NCBI RefSeq assembly: GCF_010389155.1
Contig: NC_057767.1
Location: 28,367,295-28,431,294 of the forward strand
Direction of reading: 5' to 3'
DNA: 64,000 nt
Origin: Erigeron canadensis
Taxonomy: Eukaryota > Streptophyta > Magnoliopsida > Asterales > Asteraceae
Below the pieces are notes generated by a model that saw only the letters and a list, made by a program, of their open reading frames with translations, had not been told where the DNA came from and ran no database searches. A program made the position numbers and the translations under genes. Positions 1-10,759 of the stretch are shown piece after piece; within the stretch, counting starts at the first letter, position 1, and every line of letters starts with the position of its first letter.

Positions 1-41
1 TTTGTAACTTGTAAAACCATTTTGCTGTCAACTGCTTTCCT

Positions 42-563
42 TCAAGCACAAATAACTGCCAACTCCAGACGTTTCCCATCTAGTGTTTTAGTGTTGTTAT
101 GATTGCATGCTCGGTATTTAAACTTTCCTTCATTGGTTAAAACGTGGCTACACCTGCTTAATGCGTCTGCTAATCGTTCATCAACTAGTTTTGCTTTATG
201 CCAAGGATTGGCTGCAGTCAACACCCATGCTAGTGACTCGACACACCCCATGTCCATCTTGAACACTTGCCTGCAACATGGTTTGTGAATCTCTTGCTTC
301 GTGTACACATAATCATACAACCGTTTGTTGCACTGGTGTGTTAAAGTCTTCAAGCAACTTCTCAGGTCCTTAAAAAAATTCTTCCTAGGCTCCGGGGGTA
401 ACTCTTTGACTTCCCATGGAGACAACCAGTTGATTTTGTTGTCGTAGTCGTAATCACCATTTTTCCAGTCATCATGACTCGCTTCAACAACATCAACAAC
501 ACCATTAACCAAAAGTAGAGCTACAAGAAAGGAGATGCATAATGTGTAAATTTTGCTTGCCAT
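42..563 (-). CDS. Secreted ECA1/prolamin-like cysteine-rich protein
   Basis: This is an intronless 173-residue protein. Residues 1-28 form a hydrophobic signal peptide with likely cleavage near VEA/SH, so the product should be secreted. The mature part has eight cysteines, at 70, 78, 96, 97, 107, 138, 153 and 172. The adjacent pair at 96-97 (KPCCRQVF) and the surrounding spacing fit the prolamin-like domain of the plant ECA1 gametogenesis-related family (DUF1278-type). Members of that family, such as the egg-cell EC1 proteins, are small secreted signals or defence-like proteins expressed in reproductive tissue. The role of this copy is not visible from sequence. The first ATG directly precedes the signal peptide, which supports the start. 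Only 41 bases of 3' flank lie inside the window. A lipid-transfer protein is less likely because the spacing after the CC pair is wrong. Confidence 0.82.
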   Translation of the reverse strand: MASKIYTLCISFLVALLLVNGVVDVVEASHDDWKNGDYDYDNKINWLSPWEVKELPPEPRKNFFKDLRSCLKTLTHQCNKRLYDYVYTKQEIHKPCCRQVFKMDMGCVESLAWVLTAANPWHKAKLVDERLADALSRCSHVLTNEGKFKYRACNHNNTKTLDGKRLELAVICA

Positions 564-3340
564 TGTTTTGATGGAGATTCAAGTTGTGGTTTTCGTGAAT
601 TTAAAGAGATATTTTGTGGGTAGAGTAATTTTAGTTTGTAGTTGTTAAAAGTTTGATAAACTTAGTCTGTAGTTGTTATGAGTTTGATATAATCTTGTTT
701 GTAGTTGTGAGTTTAATAACTAAAAGTCATTGGTAGTCTCTAATCATGGCATTGTCTGAGATATCTAGTTTAAGACACAAGTTTGGTCAGTTGTTATTTG
801 ATTGTAGATCAATGAGGCTAGGGTTGTGGGGGTTTGAATAATGATGCCAGCTATTGACGTTTAGCGAATGAGGTTAGGGTCGTGTATTCAAACTCAATCT
901 AGTTCATGGGTTCTAAAGCTCTCATTCTAGCGAAGAAAATAAAATTGTGGCATCATTCCAAACGTGAACCATAACGATTATGGTTGAGTTTCTAAATCTT
1001 CGAAAATCAGTTAAAGATTTAAAGAAACAACCTGGCAAGCAAAAATGGTGTGAAGTTTGAGCATATTCTTCATTTTCAACCTTTTTTGGTGAGTATATAT
1101 GTAATACACATCATTTGTGGTATGCTCCAAGCTCAGGCCATCACAGTAAGTCAGTAATAGCTGTTTGGGAATCACACCGTGAAGCATTTTAGTACACCAG
1201 ATGTTCTAACAAATTAGTTGACTTAAAAATGCAAAGACTTGACAAAAGCTTATATATGTGTATACTGTATGCACAATCTGCTAATTACAAGCTTAATTGA
1301 TAAATTGACAAAAGCCTTACAAAGTGTTAAAAAAATTACGTTTTCACTTATTCTAATTTTCCTCAATTCCTCTATTTATTTATTTTCGAACATATGATAT
1401 ACACGTTCGATATTATTTAGTGAAAATCAAATATTTGACCAGTGTATGTAATATGCGGGTATGGGCATATGGCAAGCTTAGCTACAAACTATATATTTAG
1501 CTAATAATAATAGCTATACGTAAGAAATTAGTAACGACATATACGTTGTTGATTTGTTTCCCAATCTTGCAATGAACGTTAATGGTTAAATTGTCGTATT
1601 TGATATCTAAAGAAACATATATGTTGGGACGTTTACAATTTAACCATTTTCAAAGGTGTTACTATTCGATCACCGATTTTTCTTAATTTGCTTAATGCTT
1701 ATTATGACAAAGGTTATTTTCCTAACAACATATACCGACGTAAACCAACTCCTAGCCAAATAATATTTTTGTATGTTTTTGCTCCACTTCGATTTTTCTT
1801 TTAATTTTCTTTCAGTTTTCACTTTTTTTTGGAAATTATAGTATTAGTGGAATACCGGCTGAGGTATCTCCTGATGAGACAAAACTTGTTTGTCAATATT
1901 GGTATAGTTATTATCGACGGTATATACACAAACAATCGCTATCCTTAAATAGTCCTTACTTAGATCCTGATGTAACATGTGACAAATGTAAACGTTTCTT
2001 ATATACCATATACATTAATTTAAACACAATATCTATACTATATTATAAAAAAAATAGTCCCTTTTATTTATGGAAGTGTTGAAAATATATAATATTTTCA
2101 CTTAGCACCCCTTAAAATATTTCAACATACACTACCCCATAACATTAATGATTAATTTACACTAGCAATCCTTTATTCTTTAATATATTTTCATTAATCA
2201 TTTACATCAATTATCCACATCACTCGACGCCGTCTCCACTACCAACACTCGCCCCCCTACTACAACGGCATTGTCACGACCACCGTCGCATTGCGCGGGT
2301 AACGTGCTAGTAAATATCAAAACAAAACAACACAAACGGGATTGTATATTTATTTGCCGCGATGCTTATTCCATTTTATTTATGTGTATTTTATGATGTT
2401 TTTATAATTCTTGAAGGGAACAAATAAGTTCTCATGCTTTCAGAATTAGTTATATCGGGTATCGGCTCAACTACAGTAGTAAATTTGATTTTTGATGCAC
2501 TAAACGTTCAAAATTTGTACTACCATTTAGGTAGTAAAAACTTTCGGATATATGTACCATTAATTATAGCTAATGCCTAATAAACTTTCAATATCTAAAC
2601 CGTTATAGACTTAAAGGTACTAATTAAACTTCTTTGTTTTTAAATACAGAGTCATTTAGGGGCCTTAGCTGGTGATCGGGCTTGTGTGTATAACGCGCCT
2701 AGGGTACATTATCTATCTTAAGACAATGTTATTAATTTTAACTTTTGCCCAATCTTATAACGCCAAATACCTCTAAAGGTTTGTTGGTTAAAAGTCAAGA
2801 TTAATAAGGATCGGATTAATTCAAATCGTTAGATAATACTAAGATAATAAAAGGTTATCACACAGAAAAGACCAAATCGCTATGTAAAAAATACATGGAA
2901 ATGTCATAATATGTGGTCTAAAATGAACACTCCTATTCACATTCTTCTTTATGATACGTTTTTGAAACTTGGATTTTCCTTTTTTATGACACATTTGTTA
3001 AACTATATTACTATTACTATAAAAGATAAAGTTACCTTTTAATCAAACTTTTCCAAAATCTCGGTAAAACTTGAATCTGGTAACTCCTACAATATGTCAA
3101 TATAGTCGGTGTCATGATACTTTGATATATTGTAGTGTTAATATGTCATTAAGACCATTACAAAAAATGATTTGAAAAACATAAAAAAGTGGTCAAATAC
3201 TTATTTGTTACTAGACCAATTGCGTGGATTTAGCTAACAAATGAATATGTGAAAAGGATCAGTATGCATGTATACTTTTGTTTCGCTTAAGAAGAGTACT
3301 CTATTGTCCTTTTGCTATGTGTGTGTACATGATTAATATG
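564..3340. other. Intergenic AT-rich DNA between the ECA1-like and PAR1 genes
   Basis: No supportable gene. It contains one Helitron-like element (2032-2310). A block around 1560-1720 has a diverged relative around 4915-5030 (both contain a GTTGG.ACGTTTA.AATTTAACC core followed by GGTGTTA and CGATCACC), so it is a dispersed repeat. Confidence 0.6.
2032..2310 (+). mobile_element. Short non-autonomous Helitron-like element
   Basis: It starts with TCTATACTATATTATAAAA directly after an A and ends with GCGGGTAACGTGCTAG directly before a T. A 5' TC, a 3' CTAG and insertion between A and T are the Helitron hallmarks. The 3' end carries a GC-rich segment where the terminal hairpin is expected, although the stem is imperfect. 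There is no coding capacity. Several elements in this window share the GCGGGT...CTAG type of end. Confidence 0.6.
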
Positions 3341-3350
3341 TATATATATA
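3341..3350 (+). promoter_or_regulatory. TATA box of the PAR1-family gene
   Basis: A TATATATATA stretch lies about 100 bases upstream of the ATG at 3450, a normal distance for a plant TATA box plus a short leader. Confidence 0.5.
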
Positions 3351-3449
3351 GCCCATCAGTTAAGAACTAAATCAAATACAAAAAGAAACACACACAAACT
3401 AGTCTGGATTATATATTTCTTAGAAGGAAGTTGAAAAGAAAGAAATCAA

Positions 3450-4323
3450 ATGGCATTCATTCTATTCCTTTCATTGTCACTCCTACTTCATGGAGCTTTA
3501 GGTACTTAAAATACTTTCAACTTAATTTGTATTTATAACAATCAATTTTTATATACATATTTTTTATAACCATGTTGAAATTTTCATCTAGGTGAAATCA
3601 TTTGTGAGGAACTACCAACCGAATTGTGTGCTTTCTCGATTGCATCTTCAGGAAAGCGTTGCGTATTAGAGAATTATGTAAAAAACACGGAAGACATGAT
3701 CAAATATCAATGCAAGACCTCGGAGATCGTTGTTGAAGACATGAAAGATTGGATTGAGAACGACGATTGCACAAATGCTTGTGGGGTTGATAGGAAGTCA
3801 GTCGGGATCTCCTCAGACTCCCTTCTTGAGCCGCGTTCTATAGCAATGCTTTGCTCGCATTCTTGCTTTGATAACTGCCCCAACATTGTTGATCTCTATT
3901 ACAACTTAGCCATTGGTGAAGGTAATTAAATTTATTTAACTAATGATCTTCTTTTTTTTTATATTATTACACTGTATAATATATTGAAATTCCACCATCT
4001 GAATTTTATGATAAGGGTACAACTATTTTATGAATTTTAATTATAGTCTCTAGAGCTGTATTTAGCAAAACCCCAAAAAATTGAATTCTTCATCCATAAT
4101 TACTTGTTACTAATTAACAAACTTTTTAATTCTTTTAGGTGTATATCTAAAAAATCTGTGTGAAGTTCATAGTAAGATGCCGCGTCGTGCAATGGGTCAA
4201 CTTCTAAGTTCGGGTGCAGCTTTTGGTCCTGTTTCTGCTGCAGATGGTTCAATTTTGTTGGCAGAAGCTCCAGCTTCTAACGAATTATCAATTTCTCCGG
4301 CTTATGCTCCTACTTCTATATGA
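3450..4323 (+). CDS. PAR1 family protein (photoassimilate-responsive protein 1-like)
   Basis: Three exons (3450-3501, 3592-3921, 4139-4323) join with GT-AG borders, all in phase 1, to give 188 residues. Residues 1-18 are a signal peptide ending HGALG. The mature protein begins EIICEEL and has the conserved PAR1 blocks in order: CAFSIASSGKRCVLEN, YQCKTSE, ACGVDR.SVGISSDSLLEP, LCS..C...CPNIVDLYYNLA.GEG, and the C-terminal RRAM..LLSSGAA.GP. The many cysteines suggest a disulphide-rich extracellular protein. PAR1 genes were first noted in tobacco as induced by sugars and pathogens; the biochemical function is unknown. The tail is Ala/Pro/Ser rich, as usual in the family. Length and exon structure look complete, with no damage. 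Confidence 0.92.
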
Positions 4324-6423
4324 ATGTATTGTTGAGTCATGCTATGATTTTCCTATTGTTTTTGGAAACTAAGTGGTGTCTTATGTAAAAACCACATTCA
4401 GTTATATTATGTGATTATAGGATATATGAGATGTTATACTAGAAAAATCTTATTGTTCTTAGCTTCTTATGCAACATATATTTGTGAAAAATCTACGGAG
4501 TTAGTCAACTTGGCCAAAAAAAAAATGAAAAAAGAAAAGCATATTACATCTCTTAGTATTTTAGAGCAAAAAAACTTATGATTAAAGGGATAAACTTACA
4601 AAATATTAAACATGCCAGAATTTTCCAATGCACATAGAGATCAGATACACATAAAGATCATTAATCGTTACAAAAACCTTGTTGACTGATACCGCAAAAT
4701 TTCTCTCTTTAGAGAGAGAGTGTTTTTAGATATTCTTGTGGCCGTTTTCAAGTTTTTTTTTTTTTTTTTGGTGACCACCCCCAGTGTAATTATATCTTGA
4801 TGTTCGAACTTAAAGACTTATGTGAGAACATTAGGATGCCCGATTATTAAACCACCTAAATTGTTGGTGGTTTATTGCTTAATTGGGATGTTTATATTGT
4901 TGTTGCTCTTCAATACCCTGTTGGAACGTTTATAATTTAACCTTGATCACTTCTTAGGTGTTATCGGTATATCGATCACCAATCTTCTTTTAGTTACAAT
5001 TAAGCATGAAAGTCGAATAAATTGTCTACATTTAACTTAACATTTCGTTTGGGCTCTAACCAACATTGTAGTGTATGTTTAACCTATGATCCGTAAACAA
5101 ACTTAGCCCCATAAAGATGCACAAAGTCAGGTTCGAGATTTGCCTAACAAGCTCGGGCCTTGAGGAAAATATTAGGCTATCAATTTAACGCCTGAATGGG
5201 ATAGGTCGGGCCAGAGACCGGGTTATAACTACACCCAACCCATACTAAAACTAAGCTTAGTCTTGATGTTTAAAAAACGGTATTTTAATCATACTGTTGT
5301 GAAAAAATTTCCCAGTATTACCGGTATTATCGAAAATACCGGCCGGTATGACTATTCTAATGTATTTAAAATTACTTTATTTTATAAAAATCTACAAAAC
5401 TTGTTACATTTTACCAAAAATAATTAAAAATACAAGTATAATCAACTTAAAAATAGTATCAAATATGTATGTCATAACGTAATCTAAGTTTTAAAGTTCA
5501 AAAACAACAACAAAAAAAAACAACATTAAAGTATCATAAATTTTTTTTTTATAAAAAAAAATCAAAAATAAATGAAAACACTGGAAATACCGGAACGGTA
5601 ATACTGAAAAATACCAGGAATACCAAAAATACAGGCCGATATTAAATAGTGAAAATACCAGAAAAATACCACTTAAAATACCGAGGTACCCTCCGATACC
5701 GGTAATACCGGTCAGTATTTACCGATATTTAACACATTGCTTAGTCTACCCTGAAATGTTTTTGGCTTTTTTTCTTATTTAGCAGTTTGGTAAAATAATA
5801 CATATATTTGATGTAAAATTATATACAAGCAATCCAAGTTTCTTTAGCTACATGGAATTTGGATTGTTTCATATTTCTGCCACGAAACTTTTAATTTTTT
5901 TACTTTTTGTGACATAATTTATTTATTTTTAATTTTTGCCACGAAAGATTTGTTTTATTAGTTTTTAAACTTTCATTTTTCTAACTTTTGTCATGAAAGT
6001 TTCATTCTCTTTATCACATAAATTTACTAAAGTTTTCGCCCCTGTACTTTTTGCCACATCACTTTCGTCTCTTTTACTTTTCGAACGAAAGTTTTGTTTT
6101 ATTTACTTTTTATAATTTTTATTTTTTTAAGTTTTGTCACGAAAAATCATTATCTTACTTTTTCACATAGCTTTTGTTTTTCTAACTTTTGTCAACAATT
6201 TTTATCACATAACTTTTATATAGTTATCGCACATACCTTTGAGTTATCGCCACATAACCTAAACTTTTTTTTTTTTAACTTTTCACACAAAAGTTTTATT
6301 TTCGTGACTTTTTATACTTTTTCTTTTCTACTTTTGACACGAAAGTTTCATTTTCCTTTCTTTTTACCTCATAGCTTTTGGATTTCTAATTTTTGTCAAC
6401 GAAGTTTCATCTTCTTAACTTGT
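4324..6423. other. Intergenic repeat-rich DNA downstream of PAR1
   Basis: No gene. Between about 5265 and 5745 many copies of a TACCGGTATT-like motif occur in both orientations around an A/T-rich core, which looks like a decayed hAT-type MITE with imperfect inverted ends. From about 5850 to 6420 a T-rich degenerate array repeats TTTTGTCACGAAAGTTT-like units. The open frame in it is low-complexity and not a gene. Confidence 0.5.
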
Positions 6424-7574
6424 CACACCCCGACTAAGGCGGAAAACTCGAGATGCGACGCATAGTACACGCGTCATGGATATTACATAGGAAGACTAAA
6501 TGAATCCACAAATATAGAAAGTCTTAGCATAGATTAACACAAACATTCAACACAAGATTCAATCACAAATAAAACATAATCCAACTCCCACGTAGGGGAT
6601 CAAAGGTTAGGCATAATGCCATACTAACATAAAAGAGAACATAAGATAACATAGCAACAACAAGGAGTCATAGAGTCCAAAGTCTGCTATAAAGGCTCCA
6701 TGCTACTCTCCTCAACCACCTCTAACCTGTGCACCTTGGAGGATACTTAAAAACGTCAACACAATGGTTGGTGAGTTCGTAGAGTTGTAGTCCAGGTTGT
6801 TAGGTTAACGTGATGCATTTCATGTATAGTTAAAGAGGCCACGTCACAATGTTGCCATAATCACAAGGTTGCCAATGTCTTAAGGTCGTCATAACCACAA
6901 GGTTGCCATGGAATTATCAAGTTTAGTCAGGACTTACCGTTCAACAACCAGCCAATGCATTTAGTTTAGTCAGGACTTACGGTTCAACAACCAGCCGATG
7001 CATCTAGTTTAGTCAAATGTCAGGCCTTACACTTCAACAACCAGCCGTGCTCAAGAACATGTATCCAATGCATCCAAATGTACCTATAATAGGTATCCAA
7101 GTTATGAAATCATTTATGTAACCAAAACATGTTATCAAAAGGTATTCACAATATGTTATCAAAATGTATCCAAAATAGGCTATCAATCATGTAGTCAAAC
7201 TAGGTTATCAATCGTGCAGTCAAAATAGGTTTTCACAATATCATATCAAATAAATACAGTTTTACAAGAGAACATTTTGTATCCTTTCAGCCCCGAGAAA
7301 ACATGTAAAAAGGGGACTACGAAGCTCACATGAATGCTAGCAACAAGATTATGCTACACAAGATATCAGAAAGCAAGTAACCGGCACGCCATCAATCTGT
7401 TTCAAGTTATCATAATTAAGTATGTGTTCATTATAGGTAAACGTGCTCATAACGTGCCGCCAAGTGTTGACCATATTGTCCAAAAGCATACTACTTAGTC
7501 TTTGACCAAATTTTACAAGTTTGAACACATCATAAATCCAAAGGCTTTGAAATCTCAAAAACTATATGTATATA
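6424..7574. mobile_element. Probable truncated LTR or other retroelement fragment
   Basis: It begins TGTCACACCCCGACTAAGG, a start typical of plant Ty3/gypsy LTRs (TGTCACACCC). Short direct repeats near 6920-7050 share AGTCAGGACTTAC and TTCAACAACCAGCC. No matching 3' end, primer site or coding region is visible; the right side is cut by the hAT MITE at 7575. The family is not proven. Confidence 0.3.
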
Positions 7575-8003
7575 CAGTGTTGTAAATCTCGGCCGTCTCG
7601 GCCGAGATATCGGATCGGTTATCGGAATCGGCCACTCCAGGAGACGAGATGGCTAGGATCGGTCAAATATCCGGTCAACGTTGGAAAACTTGTTGGATCG
7701 GGTCAAATATCGGAATATCGGTCAAATATTGGTTAAATATCTGGTCAAAGTCAAAACAAAGTTTTTTTTTCTTTTTTTTTTTAAAAAAAAAAATCTATAT
7801 TCTCATAATATATCATAAATTTATATTTATTCTATTTATATTTTTGAAAAAGTTATTATATACTTAAACTTTTATTAAATATATTTCCATAAATTATTAT
7901 TATTATTCACTATTCACCCGATCCGATATCTCCTCGATTTTTCAAAATCTCCCGTCTCCCCACCTCGCCGATCCGATCCCGATCCCCGAGTTCTACAACC
8001 TTG
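7575..8003. mobile_element. hAT-type MITE with 8-bp target duplication
   Basis: The ends are CAGTGTTGTAAATCTCGG and the inverse of CAAGGTTGTAGAACTCGG. Each side is flanked by the same 8 bases, TGTATATA (7567-7574 and 8004-8011), the duplication size made by hAT transposases. Subterminal GATATCGG/CGATCCGAT blocks fold back on each other. The core is A/T rich with no coding capacity. Confidence 0.75.
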
Positions 8004-8017
8004 TGTATATATATATA

Positions 8018-10330
8018 CACTACAAGAAATTCAAGATTTGGTGACGACAAGGCATGGTCACCAAAGCTTCGTCTCCGAAAGTCATTAGCGACGATATTTA
8101 GCGACTACTTCAAGTGGGTCCTACCGCCATAAAAAGAAAATGAAAAAGAAATTCAAAAAATATTAGCGACGACTTTAGTGACGCATTTGGCGTCACCAAA
8201 TAAACTTCATTCAAGTTTGATTTTTTTTAAAAAAATATACGACTTTTAGCGACGAGGTGTCATCCCTAAATAGATTTTGAGACCATATTTAGTGACACCT
8301 AAGTCGTCCCCAAATCATTTTCTTCAATAAAAAATAAATGCAAAAAAAAGTCGTAAAAGACTTTTGGTGACGACTATGTCGTCCCAAAAGTCGTCGCTAA
8401 TAAAAAAATGGGCAGCATTTTGCTGTTTTTTCGATTTCCACCCAGTTTTTCTGGGCATTTTCCGGAAACAGAACCTATTAATAAAACCTGTTTCTAGCCT
8501 GCTCAACAATCAACAACAACAAACATCATCAACAATCTACCTAAACGAACAACAACATCAAACATCATCAACAATCTACCTAAGTTATCAAATTCAACCA
8601 AAACTTTTCATACCAAAGTGATCAACCTGCATATTCCTAAGTTACCAAGTAGCATACCAAACGTCACATAGATACCTAAGTTATTACATACGAAGTAGCA
8701 TACCAAACGTCACATACCTAAGTTATTACATACCAAGTAGCATACCAAAATGTAGCAAAAGACATACCAAAATAAAAAAAAATAGCAAGAGTTGAGTAAA
8801 GTTTGAAGTTACACATGAACCAATCACACGTCATCAATATGTTCCTCGCCATCCTCATCATCAAGATCAACAACATGGTTCTCGTTCTCGATCTCCTTTT
8901 CCTTTCCCTTGTGGGTCTACATGCTTCATTACAGGGAAGGGAGGGGGGGGGGGGGGTCATGGCAAGCTTGCTCCAAAGCGGGGCGGTATACTCCTCAAGA
9001 ATCTGTTGTACATCTAGTTGTGTGTACTTTGGTTCACTAGAGGAAGAGAAATCTTTTGCAAATATAGACCGGGGCAGCTTCTGCCCTACTGCCCGAGTCC
9101 AGCCACAACGCTCCCCCCGCACCTCCCGCACAATATCATCATCGCTCGACATCTGATAACTGGGGTCTTTTCTTTTTGTGACCATATCAGCCTACATGGT
9201 TACAACACAAACAATAATCAATGTTATATATATGCAAATGTTACAAAAAAAAGTTACTTTAAATAATATATACTATTACTTACATGCAATTCGACAGCTT
9301 TACTCTCTGTGAAGACTCCTTCCTTAGTCCTCAAGTCTTTGTACACATCGATGGGGCTTTTACCATGCTATAAACACATGTATTGAACATAAGGTTAGTG
9401 TTATATACTATGTCGCAATGATACTATAAATATAAAACTTACATGCCCATAGCGATACCGTACGAGATTCCTTCTTCCATTGCATACTATGATTTCCTAT
9501 GCCTTCCTGCAATCCTTGTTTGCTTTGGAGCGTTTCTGGAACTGGTCCGAACACCTATAACGCACAAATTTTTTCCAATCCTCAGTTGGCACATCTTTAG
9601 GAGGCAATTCCATAAGCGCCTCTGCATTGGCTACCCCCCCCCTCGGTCCTCAAAGTGTTTCTTGCCAAACCTCCACTTCTTATTTTTAAAAATGTTCCCA
9701 AAGTGAAATTCAAGCCCTGATTTAACAACCTCACCCGACTTCCCTTCAATATGGGGCACCACATCATAGAAATTCTGCAAGATATGAGAACGGTTGGAGA
9801 CTACTGTATATGTTCATAAATACAATAACTGAAAACAATTAACTTGAATCTCATCGAAGATGGTGCAAGTATGGTCTTCTGGCACATCTCTCGTGGAGGG
9901 GTAGTAGTAAGGGATCTTAGAGATAATCGCACCAGCTAGAGAATTGAAATTTTCGATGTTGTCACCGACAACGACGTAAGTCCCTCTATTGTTTTCCTCG
10001 AAATCTATCTTCAAGGGGTTCTTCAAGTTTTTCTTCCAAACAACCATCAAACTCGGATTCTTAGTTCCCTTTTGTTTTCCTATCTCCCCCTACAAAATCA
10101 AGTTTAGCAAAGATAGGGTCATTAAGGTTTGAAGAGCCGACTTGACAATATCACGGTTAGCAAATATAGGGTTGTTGTTCCACAACACGTCAAACTATTG
10201 CGCCATGGCTTGGCGTCCAAGACGCGTACCGAGGAGCTGATCATAGTCTATACATACGGAGGACATTGTGGCACCAACATCTGCGTGTCTTAAGTACATA
10301 TAACTCTTGCGGTCGACGGTAGGTTATCGG
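8018..10330 (-). mobile_element. CACTA (En/Spm) element, terminal part
   Basis: The terminus is CACTACAAGAAA, preceded by ATA. It is followed by a subterminal zone (8035-8410) packed with short TTAGCGACGAC-type motifs in both orientations, as in CACTA elements. A decayed gene read on the minus strand runs toward this end. The inner limit is uncertain, as sequence related to an LTR element follows. A 190-base block at about 10100-10290 reappears inverted at about 24490-24680 beside the opposite CACTA end. Confidence 0.7.
8718..10290 (-). pseudogene. Decayed CACTA-associated PF03004-type (Ptta/En/Spm) gene
   Basis: Read from 10290 leftward, coding blocks appear in several frames separated by putative introns. 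They are a block with GATMSSVCIDYDQLLGT followed by a stop after AMAQ, a block with DNIENFNSLAGAIISKIPYY, a block with SGLEFHFGNIFKNKKWRFGK, one with KSPIDVYKDLRTKEGVF, and the last (9185-8718) with RSIFAKDFSSSSEP. Conserved blocks of this kind are typical of the plant transposase family PF03004 carried by CACTA elements. Stops and frame changes between blocks mean it is not functional. A G-run of more than ten bases near 8942-8956 and a poly-C tract near 9632 add further disruption. The PF03004 assignment is from memory of the family pattern. Confidence 0.55.
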
Positions 10331-10741
10331 GTTTTTTTTTTTTTTGCCTTTCTTCTAGATTTTTATTACTCTTTATCTTTGGTTCTTCACCATCCAGTTC
10401 TGGTGATTTGATGGTCTAAGAATACAACTCATATATGATTCCATCTGCATGTTGAAATAAAAATCACATCTTCTGATATAGAAGCTAATGGCCCTTTCAT
10501 CTTTACTAACCTTGTCCCTAACCAGATCATTGGGTCTGAGAACAGGTGAATTTCTTTTTCTCGAAGTCTACTTCCTTATTGTTCTCCGGTCCAATAATAA
10601 GGTGAAGTGGAAGATAAAATGGAATGGATGGAAAGTCAAAACTTGACCGAATACAAAGGTATATGGCAAGTATGACTCTTCATCTTCCATCTTATCTTCC
10701 ACTTCCCCTTATCCAGCGACGTCATTCGGGCCCGCGTCAAT

Positions 10742-10759
10742 TGGCGCCGCTGCCGGGGA
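10742..10759 (+). promoter_or_regulatory. Primer binding site complementary to tRNA-Asp
   Basis: TGGCGCCGCTGCCGGGGA matches the complement of the 3' end of plant tRNA-Asp (TGGCGCCGTTGCCGGGGA) with one difference, and lies two bases after the LTR-ending CA. It marks where reverse transcription of this retroelement starts. Confidence 0.75.

Noticed and set aside
6094..6465. 123-residue Phe/Ser-rich open frame
   Set aside because: It lies in a T-rich degenerate repeat and its composition reflects only the base composition.
10742..10759. tRNA-Asp gene fragment
   Set aside because: Only the 18-base primer site is present, beside an LTR end; no tRNA body follows.
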